Positions 30,460 through 40,478 of a stretch of 45,716 nucleotides of DNA are shown piece after piece. The DNA is from Candidatus Altimarinota bacterium (lineage in GTDB: Bacteria; Patescibacteriota; Gracilibacteria; BD1-5; UBA6164). The first letter of the stretch is position 1, and each line of letters begins with the position of its first letter. Both the position numbers and the translations under genes were made by a program. The stretch covers positions 1-45,716 of the forward strand of contig JALUWO010000269.1 of the NCBI GenBank assembly GCA_027019405.1, written 5' to 3'. The notes beneath the pieces are model-generated. The model had not been told where the DNA came from and searched no databases. It saw only the letters and a list, made by a program, of their open reading frames with translations.

Positions 30460-33070
30460 ATACTCTTATTTTAGTTTTTTTAACTTCTATATTTCAAGAA
30501 TTTTGATTATTAAATAATGGATTTTTATTTTCTTCTTCCATAGTTTGATTTAAAAGATGTTCTATTTGTTCATCATTTAAATTTATATTATCTAGATTTA
30601 TATTTTCTTCTTCTATTTGTATATTTTTATCTATAGAAAATAAAGCTTTTACTACTTTATAACTTATTTCATCTATCATATCTTTAAACTTGAAAAATGC
30701 TTTTTCTTTATATACAACTAGAGGGTCTCTCTGAGCATATCATTCAAAAGCTACTTCTTCTCTTAATTTACTCATAGAATCAATATGTCTCATCCATAAT
30801 TCATCTATACTTGATAATACAATTCTTCTTTCTAAATCATAAAAGTCTTCTATATTTACAGCTTCTTTTTTATATTTTTCTAGTTCTTCAATTGTTAAAT
30901 CTACAATATATTCAATTAATTCATCTTTATTTTTTGTTCAAATAACATCATCTATTTCAATTTTATCATCAATTATTTCTTTTTCTAATAAATCATTTAC
31001 ATCTTTTATTATTTTTTTATGATTTATTGTATTTTCATTTATGTTAGTATTATTATTTACTATATTTGTGATTTGTAGAGTAATCATTTCTCTTATATCA
31101 TCTTCAATATTTTCACTATTTAATATTTTATCTCTTTTCTCATAAATAATTTCTCTATGTTTATTTATAACATCATCATATTGTAATACATGTTTTCTTA
31201 TATCAAAGTTATGTCATTCAACTTGTTTTTGGACTGATGTTATTTTTCTTGTAAGCATTCAAGAATTTACTAGTGGTTCATCATCAGGAAGGCTAGCAAA
31301 AACAGAAGAGTTAAACATTGAGAATAATTTATCTCATCAAAAAATTCTCATTATATCATCATTTGGTGATACTAGAAATTGAGTAGTACCAGGGTCTCAT
31401 TGTCTTCAAGCTCTTCATCTTAATTGATTATCAATTCTTCTTGTTTCATGTTTTTCTGTACCAATTATATATAGTCATCAAATTTCTTTTACACCTTCTC
31501 AAAGTTTTATATCTGTACCTCTTCAGGCCATATTTGTAGCTATAGTTACTGCTCATTTTTGACCAGCATTTGTAACTATTTCAGCTTCCTTTTCATGTTG
31601 TTTTGCATTCAATACATTATGAGTAATTCATGCTTGAGTTAATTTTTGACTTAAATATTCTGATTTATCAACAGAAACAGTTCAGACTAATATAGGTTGT
31701 CCACTTTTATGAATTCTAGCAATTTCTTTAACTATCCATTCAAATTTTCCCTTTTCATTTTTAAAAAGTAAATCTTTTTTATCTTCTCTTGCTATTGGTT
31801 TATTTGTAGGAATTACAAGAGTTTCAAGTCAGTATACTTTATAAAATTCTTCTTCTTCTGTTTTTGCTGTACCAGTCATTCAAGCAAGTTTCCAGTACAT
31901 TCTAAAATAGTTTTGAAATGTTATAGAAGCTAGAGTTCTTGATTCTTGTTGTATTTCAACTCATTCTTTTGCTTCAATTGCTTGATGTAATCAATCTGAA
32001 TATCTTCTTCAAGATAATACTCTTCAAGTATGTTCATCTACAATTAAAACTTCATCATTGTTTACTATATAATCTTTGTCTTTTACATATACTCATTGAG
32101 CTTTTATTGCATTTTCTATATGATGTAAATCATTATAATGATTTGATACATAGATATTATCTACTTTTAAAATTTCTTCTATTTTTTGTATTCCTGCTTC
32201 TGTTAGAGTTGCAGTTTTTTGTTTTTCATCAACTTTATAATCAACTCATTTTTCAAGCATTTTTGCTATTTGTGCAAATTTTAAATATTTACTTGTAGGT
32301 TCATTATCAGGCATTGAAATAATTAAAGGAGTTCTAGCTTCATCAATTAATATAGAATCAACCTCATCTATTATTGCAAAGAATAATGGAGATTGAGTTT
32401 TATCTTCTATTTTTGAAACCATATTATCTCTAAGATAGTCAAATCCTAATTCATTGTTTGTTCAATATACAACATCTTTTGAATAGTTTTCTTTTTTTGA
32501 ATTACTATCTTGATCATGAGTAATAAAACCAACTTCAAGTCATAAAGCATTATAAAGTATTCACATTTCTTCACTATCTCTTTTGGCCAAGTAGTCATTT
32601 ACAGTAACAATATGTACTGCATTTCAAGTTAAAGCATTTAAGTAAGCTGGAAGAGTAGCAACAAGAGTTTTTCATTCTCAAGTTTTCATTTCAGATATAT
32701 TTCAATCATGTATAGCTAATGCTCACACTAATTGAACATCATAAGGAATCATATTCCAAGTGATTTCTTTTCAATCAGATAAAGTAAATTTTTGTCAGTT
32801 TATAATTTTTGTAGCTTGTTTTACTATAGCAAATGCATCAAGTTTTATATCATCTAGTATAGTTTTTATTTTCTTACTATCATCTTCATTTTTAAAATCT
32901 AAATTTTTAAAAAGTTCTTTAAATTCTTTAGTTTTATTTTTTATATTATCTAAAGAAAAATCTTTATATAATTCTTCTTTTTTATGAATTTCTTCAACAA
33001 GTTTTTTATATTGATTTACTTTTTTCTCACTTGGATCTCAGAAAATCTTTGTTATAATACTATTTATCAT
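30458..33070 (-). CDS. secA: Preprotein translocase ATPase SecA
   Basis: Length 870 aa. Motor motifs M-K-T-G-E-G-K-T (Walker A), [37 protein letters not shown] and L-R-G-R-A-G-R-Q-G-D; preprotein cross-linking and C-terminal helical regions follow. No zinc-binding C-terminal tail is visible. Drives Sec export, needed for the many signal-peptide proteins here. Divergent from ruvA. Confidence 0.97.
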
Positions 33071-33128
33071 TTTTTAGTTTTTTATGTTAAATAAAAATTT
33101 GTGTTAAAATATTGATTTTAATAGCAGA

Positions 33129-33156
33129 ATTATAGTAAGATTTTTTGTTTTTTCAA
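33129..33156 (-). promoter_or_regulatory. Promoter of secA
   Basis: On the minus strand TTGAAA, 16-base spacer, TATAAT; start of transcription would be about 50 bases before the ATG. Confidence 0.65.
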
Positions 33157-33231
33157 AAGAGTTTTTGGTTTTTTATAGTTTTTTTGTAAAATAAACTTTA
33201 GATATTTAATATATAATAATTATTTTATAAT

Positions 33232-33840
33232 ATGATTTGTTATTTAAAAGGAGAAATTATTTGATTAAAAGAGAATGAAATAGAGATTTTATTAAATAGT
33301 GGAATATGATATCAAGTATGAATTTCTCAGTTAACATATGTTGAAATTATTGATAAAAAGTTAGAAGTAATAGAGCTTTTTATTTATCATAATATAACAG
33401 ATAATTCTCAAAATTTATATTGATTTATTTCTAAAGATGAGAAAAATATATTTGAAGAGTTAATAAAAATTTCTTGAGTTTGATGAAAAGTTGCTTTACT
33501 TATATTGTCATTGTGAATAAAAACTTTATCAGAAGCAATTATAAATAAGGATAATAAATTGATAGAATCAGTGAAATGAATTTGAAAAAAAATGGCAGAA
33601 AAAATAATTTTGGAATTGAAAGATAAGGAATTATTTAAAAATGTAGCTATTTTAGATGAAACAAAAGAAAATATTAATAATATAAGAGTTCAAGATGATA
33701 TATTAAAAAATGTAAAGTCAACACTAGTAAATATGTGATATAATCCAAAAGATATAGATAGATTATTTAATGAATTACCAGAATGATTGGGTAATGATAT
33801 AAATAAGATTATTCCTTGGATGATAGGAAAATTAGTTTAA
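33232..33840 (+). CDS. ruvA: Holliday junction branch-migration protein RuvA
   Basis: Length 202 aa. Start M-I-C-Y-L-K-G-E-I-I; N-terminal OB fold with G-I-G-Y-Q-V; helix-hairpin-helix segments I-S-G-V-G-G-K-V-A and V-K-G-I-G-K-K-M-A-E-K-I-I-L-E-L-K; C-terminal domain III with W-M-I-G-K-L ending. Binds four-way junctions and guides RuvB. No ruvB next to it in this window. Confidence 0.94.
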
Positions 33841-33846
33841 AAAATA

Positions 33847-33883
33847 TAAAAAACTCAAATATTTTAAAATATTTGAGTTTTTT
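33847..33883. terminator. Bidirectional terminator
   Basis: AAAAAACTCAAATATTTT pairs with AAAATATTTGAGTTTTTT between convergent ruvA and 33894-34229. Confidence 0.8.
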
Positions 33884-33893
33884 ATATTTTTAT

Positions 33894-34229
33894 TTATCTA
33901 GGCATTCCATAAAAGTCTAAACCTTTTGAATCAACCATAGATTTTGTAATGAAATTTTTCTTTTTTCATCTTAAGAAAAAACCTCTTTCATCAATTAAAC
34001 CTTGTTCTATAAGATTTTCAATTGATTTAGTTTTTAATTTTTTCTTTGGAAATTTTTGTTTGTTTTCAAAGTAATGAGTTCTAGCTTTATAGCTCATGTT
34101 TTTTCTAGCTTGAGGATTTTCACTTCAAATATATACACTATGATCAGCTTTTTTCTTTCATTTTGCTAGTTTTCTTGCTTTTGCTTGTTTTTTTACAACA
34201 CTTGATTTAAGTCCGTGACTATTTGCCAT
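33894..34229 (-). CDS. Small basic hypothetical protein
   Basis: Length 111 aa, very rich in Lys and Arg at the N-terminus (S-S-V-V-K-K-Q-A-K-A-R-K-L-A-K-G-K-K) and ending F-Y-G-M-P-R. The composition is that of a nucleic-acid- or ribosome-binding protein, but I recognise no family. It lies just downstream of tRNA-Gly(UCA) on the same strand with a strong hairpin between them. Conservation in relatives would decide whether it is a lineage-specific ribosomal factor. Confidence 0.6.
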
Positions 34230-34271
34230 TTTATTAAATATTATTTAATTAAAATTTTTATTATTTTATTT

Positions 34272-34335
34272 AAAAAAGTGAAAAATACAAGGTAAAAAGT
34301 ATTTTATACTTTCTACTTTTTACTTTTCACTTTTT
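34272..34335 (-). terminator. Long hairpin, terminator of tRNA-Gly(UCA)
   Basis: Outer arms AAAAAGTGAAAA / TTTTCACTTTTT and inner arms GTAAAAAGTA / TACTTTTTAC form a stem of about 22 pairs with a seven-base bulge. On the minus strand it follows the tRNA 3' end and runs into six T. Confidence 0.6.
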
Positions 34336-34349
34336 ATTGTTTTTTTTAA

Positions 34350-34428
34350 TGGAGCGGGGGACGAGGTTTGAACTCGCACACCCAAGGGTTGAAGCCTTAG
34401 TACACTCACTCTTTTATGTTACCCCCGC
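34350..34428 (-). tRNA. tRNA-Gly with anticodon UCA (reads UGA)
   Basis: Acceptor GCGGGGG / CCCCCGC, discriminator U and encoded CCA (34350-34352). T arm GCGAG-TTCAAAC-CTCGT. Anticodon stem TAAGG / CCTTG with the seven-base loop CTTCAAC: anticodon TCA at 34390-34392. U73 with a G-C-rich acceptor beginning GCG fits bacterial tRNA-Gly, and C35 is kept. The D arm is odd: 20 bases between position 9 and the anticodon stem, with ACAT/GTGT as the best stem, and one extra C-G pair can extend the anticodon stem to 6. This is the adaptor that makes UGA glycine in this genome. Confidence 0.92.
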
Positions 34429-34455
34429 ATAAGCAATTATTCAATTGCAGGAAGC

Positions 34456-34483
34456 ATTTTATAAAAAACTATTTACAAGTCAA
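34456..34483 (-). promoter_or_regulatory. Promoter of tRNA-Gly(UCA)
   Basis: On the minus strand TTGACT, 16-base spacer, TAAAAT, about 28 bases before the mature 5' end. Confidence 0.5.
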
Positions 34484-34501
34484 ATTTTTTTTAATAATTT
34501 C

Positions 34502-34529
34502 TTTACAAAAAACTAGTTTTCTCTATAAT
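34502..34529 (+). promoter_or_regulatory. Promoter of frr
   Basis: TTTACA, 16-base spacer, TATAAT, about 40 bases before the frr ATG. Confidence 0.6.
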
Positions 34530-34570
34530 CCATTGGTATTTAAAATATTATTTAATAATAAAATTATCTT

Positions 34571-35116
34571 ATGTTAAGTAAAGCAAAAGAAGGTATTGAT
34601 AAATCAATAAGACATTTAGATGTTGAATTTTCAAAATTGCAATTATGAAGAGCAAATCCTTTATTAGTTGAAGATATTATGGTTGAACAATATTGAATTC
34701 CTACTCCTTTAAAAAATATGGCTTGAGTTTCATGTTTAGATTCTCAAACTTTAACTATAAAACCTTATGATAAAAATGCTATTTGAGCAATAGCTAAAGC
34801 TATTAGTGATTCTTGATTAGGATTAAATCCACAAACTATGGCTGATAGTGTTATGATAAAAATTCCTGCTTTGACAGAAGAAAGAAGAATAGAGTTAACA
34901 AAAGTTGCAAAAAAAATATCAGAAGAAGCAAAAATTTGAGTTAGAAATGCAAGACAAGATAGTTTAAAAATGATAAAAAAGGCAGAAGATGATAAAGAAA
35001 TATCAGAAGATGAAGCTCAAAATTTAGAAAAAGATTTACAAAAATTAGTAGATGATGCAAATAAAAAAATAGAAGAACATTTGAAAAAGAAAAGTGAAGA
35101 TATTATGAAAGTATAA
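34571..35116 (+). CDS. frr: Ribosome recycling factor
   Basis: Length 181 aa, standard. L-Q-L-G-R-A-N-P (family motif R-x-G-R-A-x-P), Y-G-I-P-T-P-L, L-T-I-K-P-Y-D, L-N-P and the closing [14 protein letters not shown]. Splits the ribosome after termination. Probably heads a transcript with rpoD, 42 bases downstream. Confidence 0.96.
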
Positions 35117-35158
35117 GTGAGTATAAAAGTTAAATTTTAGATTTTTAAATAAAAATAA

Positions 35159-36466
35159 ATGACAAAAAAATCACAAAAAAAAGATGATAATAAAAATAAT
35201 AATGTAGTTGAAGAAGTAGATTTAGATTCATTAGTATTAGATGAAGATTTTGATAAAGAAGAGAATGATTCTAATGAACAAGTTTGAGTTGTATCAAAAG
35301 AAAAATGAGCAAAAATGTTAAAAGATAGATCAGAAGATAAAAGAAGAGTTTGAAAATGACTTCAAAAATTTATAGATAATGAAGTTCCAGAAGAAATGCT
35401 TGAATGAATGCCAGAAGAAGTTCAAGAATTAATGAAAAAATGAAAAAAAGATGGTAAAGTAACTCAAGATGAAGTTATGGCAGCTTTACCAAATGCAGAA
35501 GAAGATTTAGATTTACTTGATGAAGTTTATACTAGATTTTTACAGTTAAAAATAGATATTGTTGATAATTTAGATAAGGCAAATTTATTTGATTGAGATA
35601 AAAAAGCTAAAAAAGATGAAAAAGTACCAATTAGTTTATCTGAAATTTCAGATGATTCAATTAGAATGTATCTTAATGAAATTGGTAGAGTTGAATTATT
35701 AACTTGAGAAGAGGAGATAAGTTTATGAAAAAAAATTAGGGCTTGAGATCAAGAGGCTAGAAAAAAATTAGCAGCAGCAAACTTAAGACTTGTAGTATCT
35801 ATTGCTAAGAAATATATGTGAAGAGGTTTAGGTCTTTTAGATTTAATTCAAGAATGAAATGTTTGATTATTTAGAGCTGTTGATAAATTTGATCCAGATA
35901 AGGGTTTTAAATTTTCAACTTATGCAACTTGGTGGATTAGACAATGAGTAACAAGAGCTATTGCTGATCAAGCTAGAACTATTAGAGTTCCAGTTCATAT
36001 GATAGAAACTATAAATAAATTCACTCATACATATAGAAGACTTACTCAAGAATTGACAAGAGAACCTTTACTTGAAGAATTGGCTACAGAGCTTGATATG
36101 GATATTAAAAAAGTAAGACAAATAATGAGAATCTCTCAAGATATTTTATCTTTGGATGCTCCTGTTTGATCTGAAGAAGATACAAGTTTATGAGATTTTA
36201 TTGAAGATGATAAAAATCAATCTCCTGATGAGCAAACCAATATGAATTTATTAAAAGAAAATTTATATGAAATGCTAGATTTTTTATCTCCAAGAGAAAG
36301 AAAAATTATTATAATGAGATTTGGACTTGATGGTTGAGATATGCATACATTAGAGGAAGTTGGTAAAGAATTTGGTGTAACAAGAGAAAGAATTAGACAA
36401 ATTGAGGCTAAAACTCTTGAGAAATTAAAAGAACATCCAAATGCTGATAAAATTAGATTTTTTTAA
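35159..36466 (+). CDS. rpoD: Primary sigma factor RpoD
   Basis: Length 435 aa. Acidic, lysine-rich N-terminal 110 residues in place of a classic region 1.1. Then region 1.2 M-Y-L-N-E-I-G, region 2 [31 protein letters not shown], region 3, and region 4 [16 protein letters not shown] and [12 protein letters not shown]. This explains the TTGACA/TATAAT promoters read in this window. Confidence 0.97.
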
Positions 36467-36497
36467 AAGATTTTGAATTTTATATTCAAAATCTTTT
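36463..36497 (+). terminator. Terminator of rpoD
   Basis: AAAAGATTTTGAAT pairs with ATTCAAAATCTTTT, followed by a T-rich run. Confidence 0.75.
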
Positions 36498-36554
36498 TTA
36501 TTTTTTTAAAAAAAGTTTATAGTTATAAAAAAATAATTTTTAATTTTTATCATT

Positions 36555-37688
36555 ATGAAAGATTCAAAATATTATGTATTATGAAAAAAGGATTCATCTT
36601 TATTGAAAGAGTATTTAGAAAAATATTATTTATTATTATTAGATAAATTAGAAAAATTAAAAGATAAGACTGAATTAAAACAATCAATCAATTCTTTATT
36701 GAAGTCAGAAGATAAAAAAGATTTTATAATGAATGCTGATAATTCTAGTTTAATTAATTATTTATATTTTGAATTAATAGAATTAAAGCCTCAATTTTTA
36801 TGAAATATCAAAGAAAAACAAGATTTATTTTTAAATCAAATTAATATTTTTTTAAAAGAGTGAATAAAAAGTTCTAATTTAATAATGAATAAATGAACTG
36901 AAATTCCTTGAACTAAGATAAAATTAACTAATTTTGATAATTCTCCTTATAATAAGCAAGAAGCTCATCCAGATCATTTTAAACAATGAGCTGTATCTTG
37001 AAATTGGTGAGAAAAAACAGAAAAAGAATGGTTAGAAGTTTATAAAAAGTCATTTGATTTATTAAAAGACTTAGATGAATGAATATATGATGAATTAAAT
37101 CAAATTATCACAAAAATAGTACCTTTATGAACTGCTAGGGGAACACATAATTCAGCAAGTTATAAGGAAGTTATAGGTCATTTATATATGTGATATACAT
37201 TAGATGCAGGAATGCCTGAATTGAATAATTTGGAAGCAATTATTCATGAATCATCTCATAATAAACTTAATTTATTATTTCAATTTGATTCTATTGTTTT
37301 GAATTCAAAAGAAGAAAAGTATTATTCAGCTATAAGGCCAGATGCAAGGCATCTACATTGAGTATTTTTATGAGTACATGCATTTGCTCCTACAATTTAT
37401 ATTTTATCTGAAGCAATTAAAAGTTGATATATAAAAGATAATAATTGGTTAGAAAAATTTGTATTATATACAATAAAAACAAAATTTTTATATAAGGTAA
37501 TTGCAAAACATGCAAATTTATCTGAAATGTGACAGGAAATATTTGATGAAGTAAAATATGTAATATCATTAATTGATGAAAATTTTAAACAAATAAATCC
37601 TAGTAAGGAAATTATACAAAAAGCAAAAGAAAGACAGATACAGCATTTTAATGAAGTAAATAGAAATTATCCTTATTTAGAATATTAA
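36555..37688 (+). CDS. HExxH protein of the peptide beta-hydroxylase (mod_HExxH) type
   Basis: Length 377 aa, no signal peptide. The core is A-I-I-H-E-S-S-H-N-K-L-N-L-L (His231, Glu232, His235), then Y-Y-S-A-I-R-P-D-A-R-H-L-H-G-V-F-L-G-V-H-A-F. Spacing and the R-P-D-x-R-x-L-x-G-x-x-x-G-x-x-A-F pattern match the aKG-HExxH family, first noted in peptide-modification (RiPP) clusters and later shown to contain 2-oxoglutarate-dependent peptide beta-hydroxylases. No short precursor peptide or other RiPP gene is visible next to it, so the target may be a cellular or surface protein. It sits between rpoD and a large surface protein. Confidence 0.75.
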
Positions 37689-37763
37689 AAAACTGTATAG
37701 ATTTGCATAAAATTGAAAAATATGAGAAAATATAGTTATATATTAAGTAATTATATTTTTGCT

Positions 37764-40382
37764 ATGCAAATAATAAAAAATATACATTATTGAATTATTT
37801 TGGTAATACTATGATTTTGAGTATTTACCAATTTTGTTTATGCATCAACAAGTTATACATCAACAAGTTGAAGAACTTCATGTAATGATACTCCTACATC
37901 ATGAGATAATGATAATTCAGGTAAAAAGTGGATTCCAACAACAAATAATAATTCAGCAGCAAGTTCATGAAATTTTAGTTGTACTCAGCATTGATATTGG
38001 TCTTGAAATTGGTCTTGATATCAAAATAAAAATAATATTTATAATTGTCCTAATAATGAATATGCATCAAAAATAAATTGTTATGATTCTTCAAATAATA
38101 GTAAAACATGTACTTCAGATTGATCTTGATGGGTTAAATATAAAATATATTGTAAAAAAAGAGATGACACATCTCCAACTTGAAGTGATTTAAGTTCAAA
38201 TCCAAATGATGATTCATATTTAAAAGCTTATGATTCTCAAAATATTACTATAACTGCTGGTGCAAATTGATGATCTCCAATTGTAAAAATTAAATGAGAA
38301 TATGAAAAATATAATAGTCCATCAAATTATAATTCAGAAAAAGTATCAGATAATGATAATAATTCATCAACAAAGGATAAATTAGAAACTACTGAAAATA
38401 TTAGTTTAGTTGATAATAATAGAGAGGTTAATAATTATAGGATATATAATTATAAAATAACTCAAGTTTGTGATGAAGCTTGAAATTGTACATCCAATCC
38501 AAGAACTTTTAAATATAATGTTTATGCATGAGATATAGATTCTTGAAATTCATCAATAACTTGACTTGATAATTTAGATTCTTGAAAAGTAGCTGAAGCT
38601 ATACCATATCAAATAAAAACAACATTAAAAGATTCATATTGAAATGCTATTGTTCCTGTTGATAAATCTGATTGAACAAATATTAGAAAAATATGAATAG
38701 ATATAGCTTATGATAATAATAATTTTTATTTAGATCAATATAAAAAATCTTGAACAACAGCTGTAAGTATGAGTTGATTTACTGATTCAAATTTTGTATT
38801 TACTTCAAATTGAACACATACATTTAATTATAATTCAACTAGTACATGATTTAATAATTGAGTTTATTATACAAAAATCAAAGTTTATAATCCAACTCAA
38901 AATACTTATAATAAAGCTTATTGAAATTTTAAAATAAATAGTTTTTCTTGAAAGACTTATGATTCATCAAATAATATTGATTCAAATTTAGAGTTAGCCT
39001 CAGCTATAGATTTTAAATTTAATCCTATATATAAAACTAAAATAAATTGAGATTTAGAAAAATATGGTTTTATTGAATGAATAACACAAAGTTGAAGTAT
39101 TAATTTAACAAAAGATTCAAGTGCAACAAAATCACCAACAGGTAATATTTATTTAGAATTTGGATCTTGAGCAAGATTAAGTTCTTCAAAATTAGATTTA
39201 AAGGCAAATTCTTGAAGTACTTGGAAATTTATTAGGGAATGATATAATTCTAGTTGATTAGTTTGAACAATATTTAATTGAGTATCATCATTTAATTTAT
39301 TTACACAATTAATTCAAAAAGCTTGAACTATTCTTAAATGATTACAAGATCAATATCTATCAACACATATAAAATATGTTATTGATTGAAAAACAGTAGT
39401 TTATAATTCTGATATTATCTGAAAGAATAATTATTGGGAAAATACTAATTCTTGAAATACTGTTCAAAACTGATTAAAAGTTTTATGATTAACATATAGT
39501 AAAAAACAAGAAGATATTATTAACAATCAAGATATTAATGATATTCATGTGTTAGGTAATATTACTAAGGCATCAGTAAAGAAAGATTTTAGAAGTAATG
39601 TATTTTCTGTATTAAAAACAATTAATTGATGAACAGATTGAAAAATATTGAATTTAGATTCTTATGATTGGAATTCTAATACAGATTGATTTAAAATGTA
39701 TGATGATAAAGTATTATATTTTGATGTTAATTGAAAAACTATAGTTCTTTGAGATTGATGAGATAAGCAAGTAAAATGAATAAAAACAATAGTTATAAAA
39801 TGATGAGATTTATATATTAAATCAAATATGTATTATTCTGATAGTTTAGTAGATGATTTATGAATTGTTATATTAAAAGATAAAAATTGAAAATGAGGTA
39901 ATTTATATATTGATCCAACTGTTACTCATATTGTTTGAAGTATTTTTGTTGATAAAGTTATTTTAACTGCAAAAGATTGATATTATGATTGAACTATAGA
40001 TTGAGAAATATCTTCAAATGAGATTTTATGAATAGATGCAAAACAAAAAGAACTTGCAAATCAATTATTTATAAAATGACAAATATTTTCTGAAAATACT
40101 ATTTGAGGATCAAGAAAAAATCCTGTTGTTTGTCCATATTTTATAAAAAACTCTCAATGTAACTTAAAAACTTCACAATTATATGATTTAAATTATTTAA
40201 GAAGATATTTTATTTATGATTCAAATAATAATTGATATATTGATAATAATGATATAGCTGCAAATTGATGAAAAAATTATAAATCAACTTTTGATACTAG
40301 TGTTTATAAATATGCAAGATACCCAGTTGTAATTGAATATAATTCAATTATTCAATTATTACCACCACCATTATTTGATTAA
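37764..40382 (+). CDS. Large secreted surface protein, Ser/Asn/Thr-rich
   Basis: Length 872 aa. The chosen start gives a normal signal peptide (I-I-L-V-I-L-G-F-G-V-F-T, cleavage after Y-A); an in-frame ATG at 37722 would add 14 residues. The first 70 mature residues are S/T/N-rich with Cys pairs. The middle has Ig-like beta domains. The C-terminal 250 residues form a distinct module: L-Y-I-K-S-N-M-Y-Y, G-N-L-Y-I-D-P-T-V-T-H-I-V-G-S-I, Y-D-L-N-Y-L-R-R-Y-F and the end P-V-V-I-E-Y-N-S-I-I-Q-L-L-P-P-P-L. It looks like a conserved surface or appendage protein of this lineage; function unknown. Confidence 0.8.
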
Positions 40383-40385
40383 TTT

Positions 40386-40422
40386 GAAAAATAAGCTTGT
40401 TTTAATATAAGCTTATTTTTTT
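40386..40422 (+). terminator. Terminator of the surface-protein gene
   Basis: AAAATAAGCTT pairs with AAGCTTATTTTTTT. Confidence 0.7.
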
Positions 40423-40478
40423 GCTTTTTTGAGAATTATGTATATATTAAGTATATAGTAAAAAATAATACAGAATCA

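Noticed and set aside
31939-32298. Leu/Phe-rich plus-strand frame
   Set aside because: Antisense of secA; composition is what the complement of AT-rich coding sequence gives.
37834-38076. Gln/His-rich small frame that could look like a peptide precursor for the HExxH enzyme
   Set aside because: It is a shifted frame inside the Ser/Thr-rich start of the surface protein, whose own frame is continuous with code 25.
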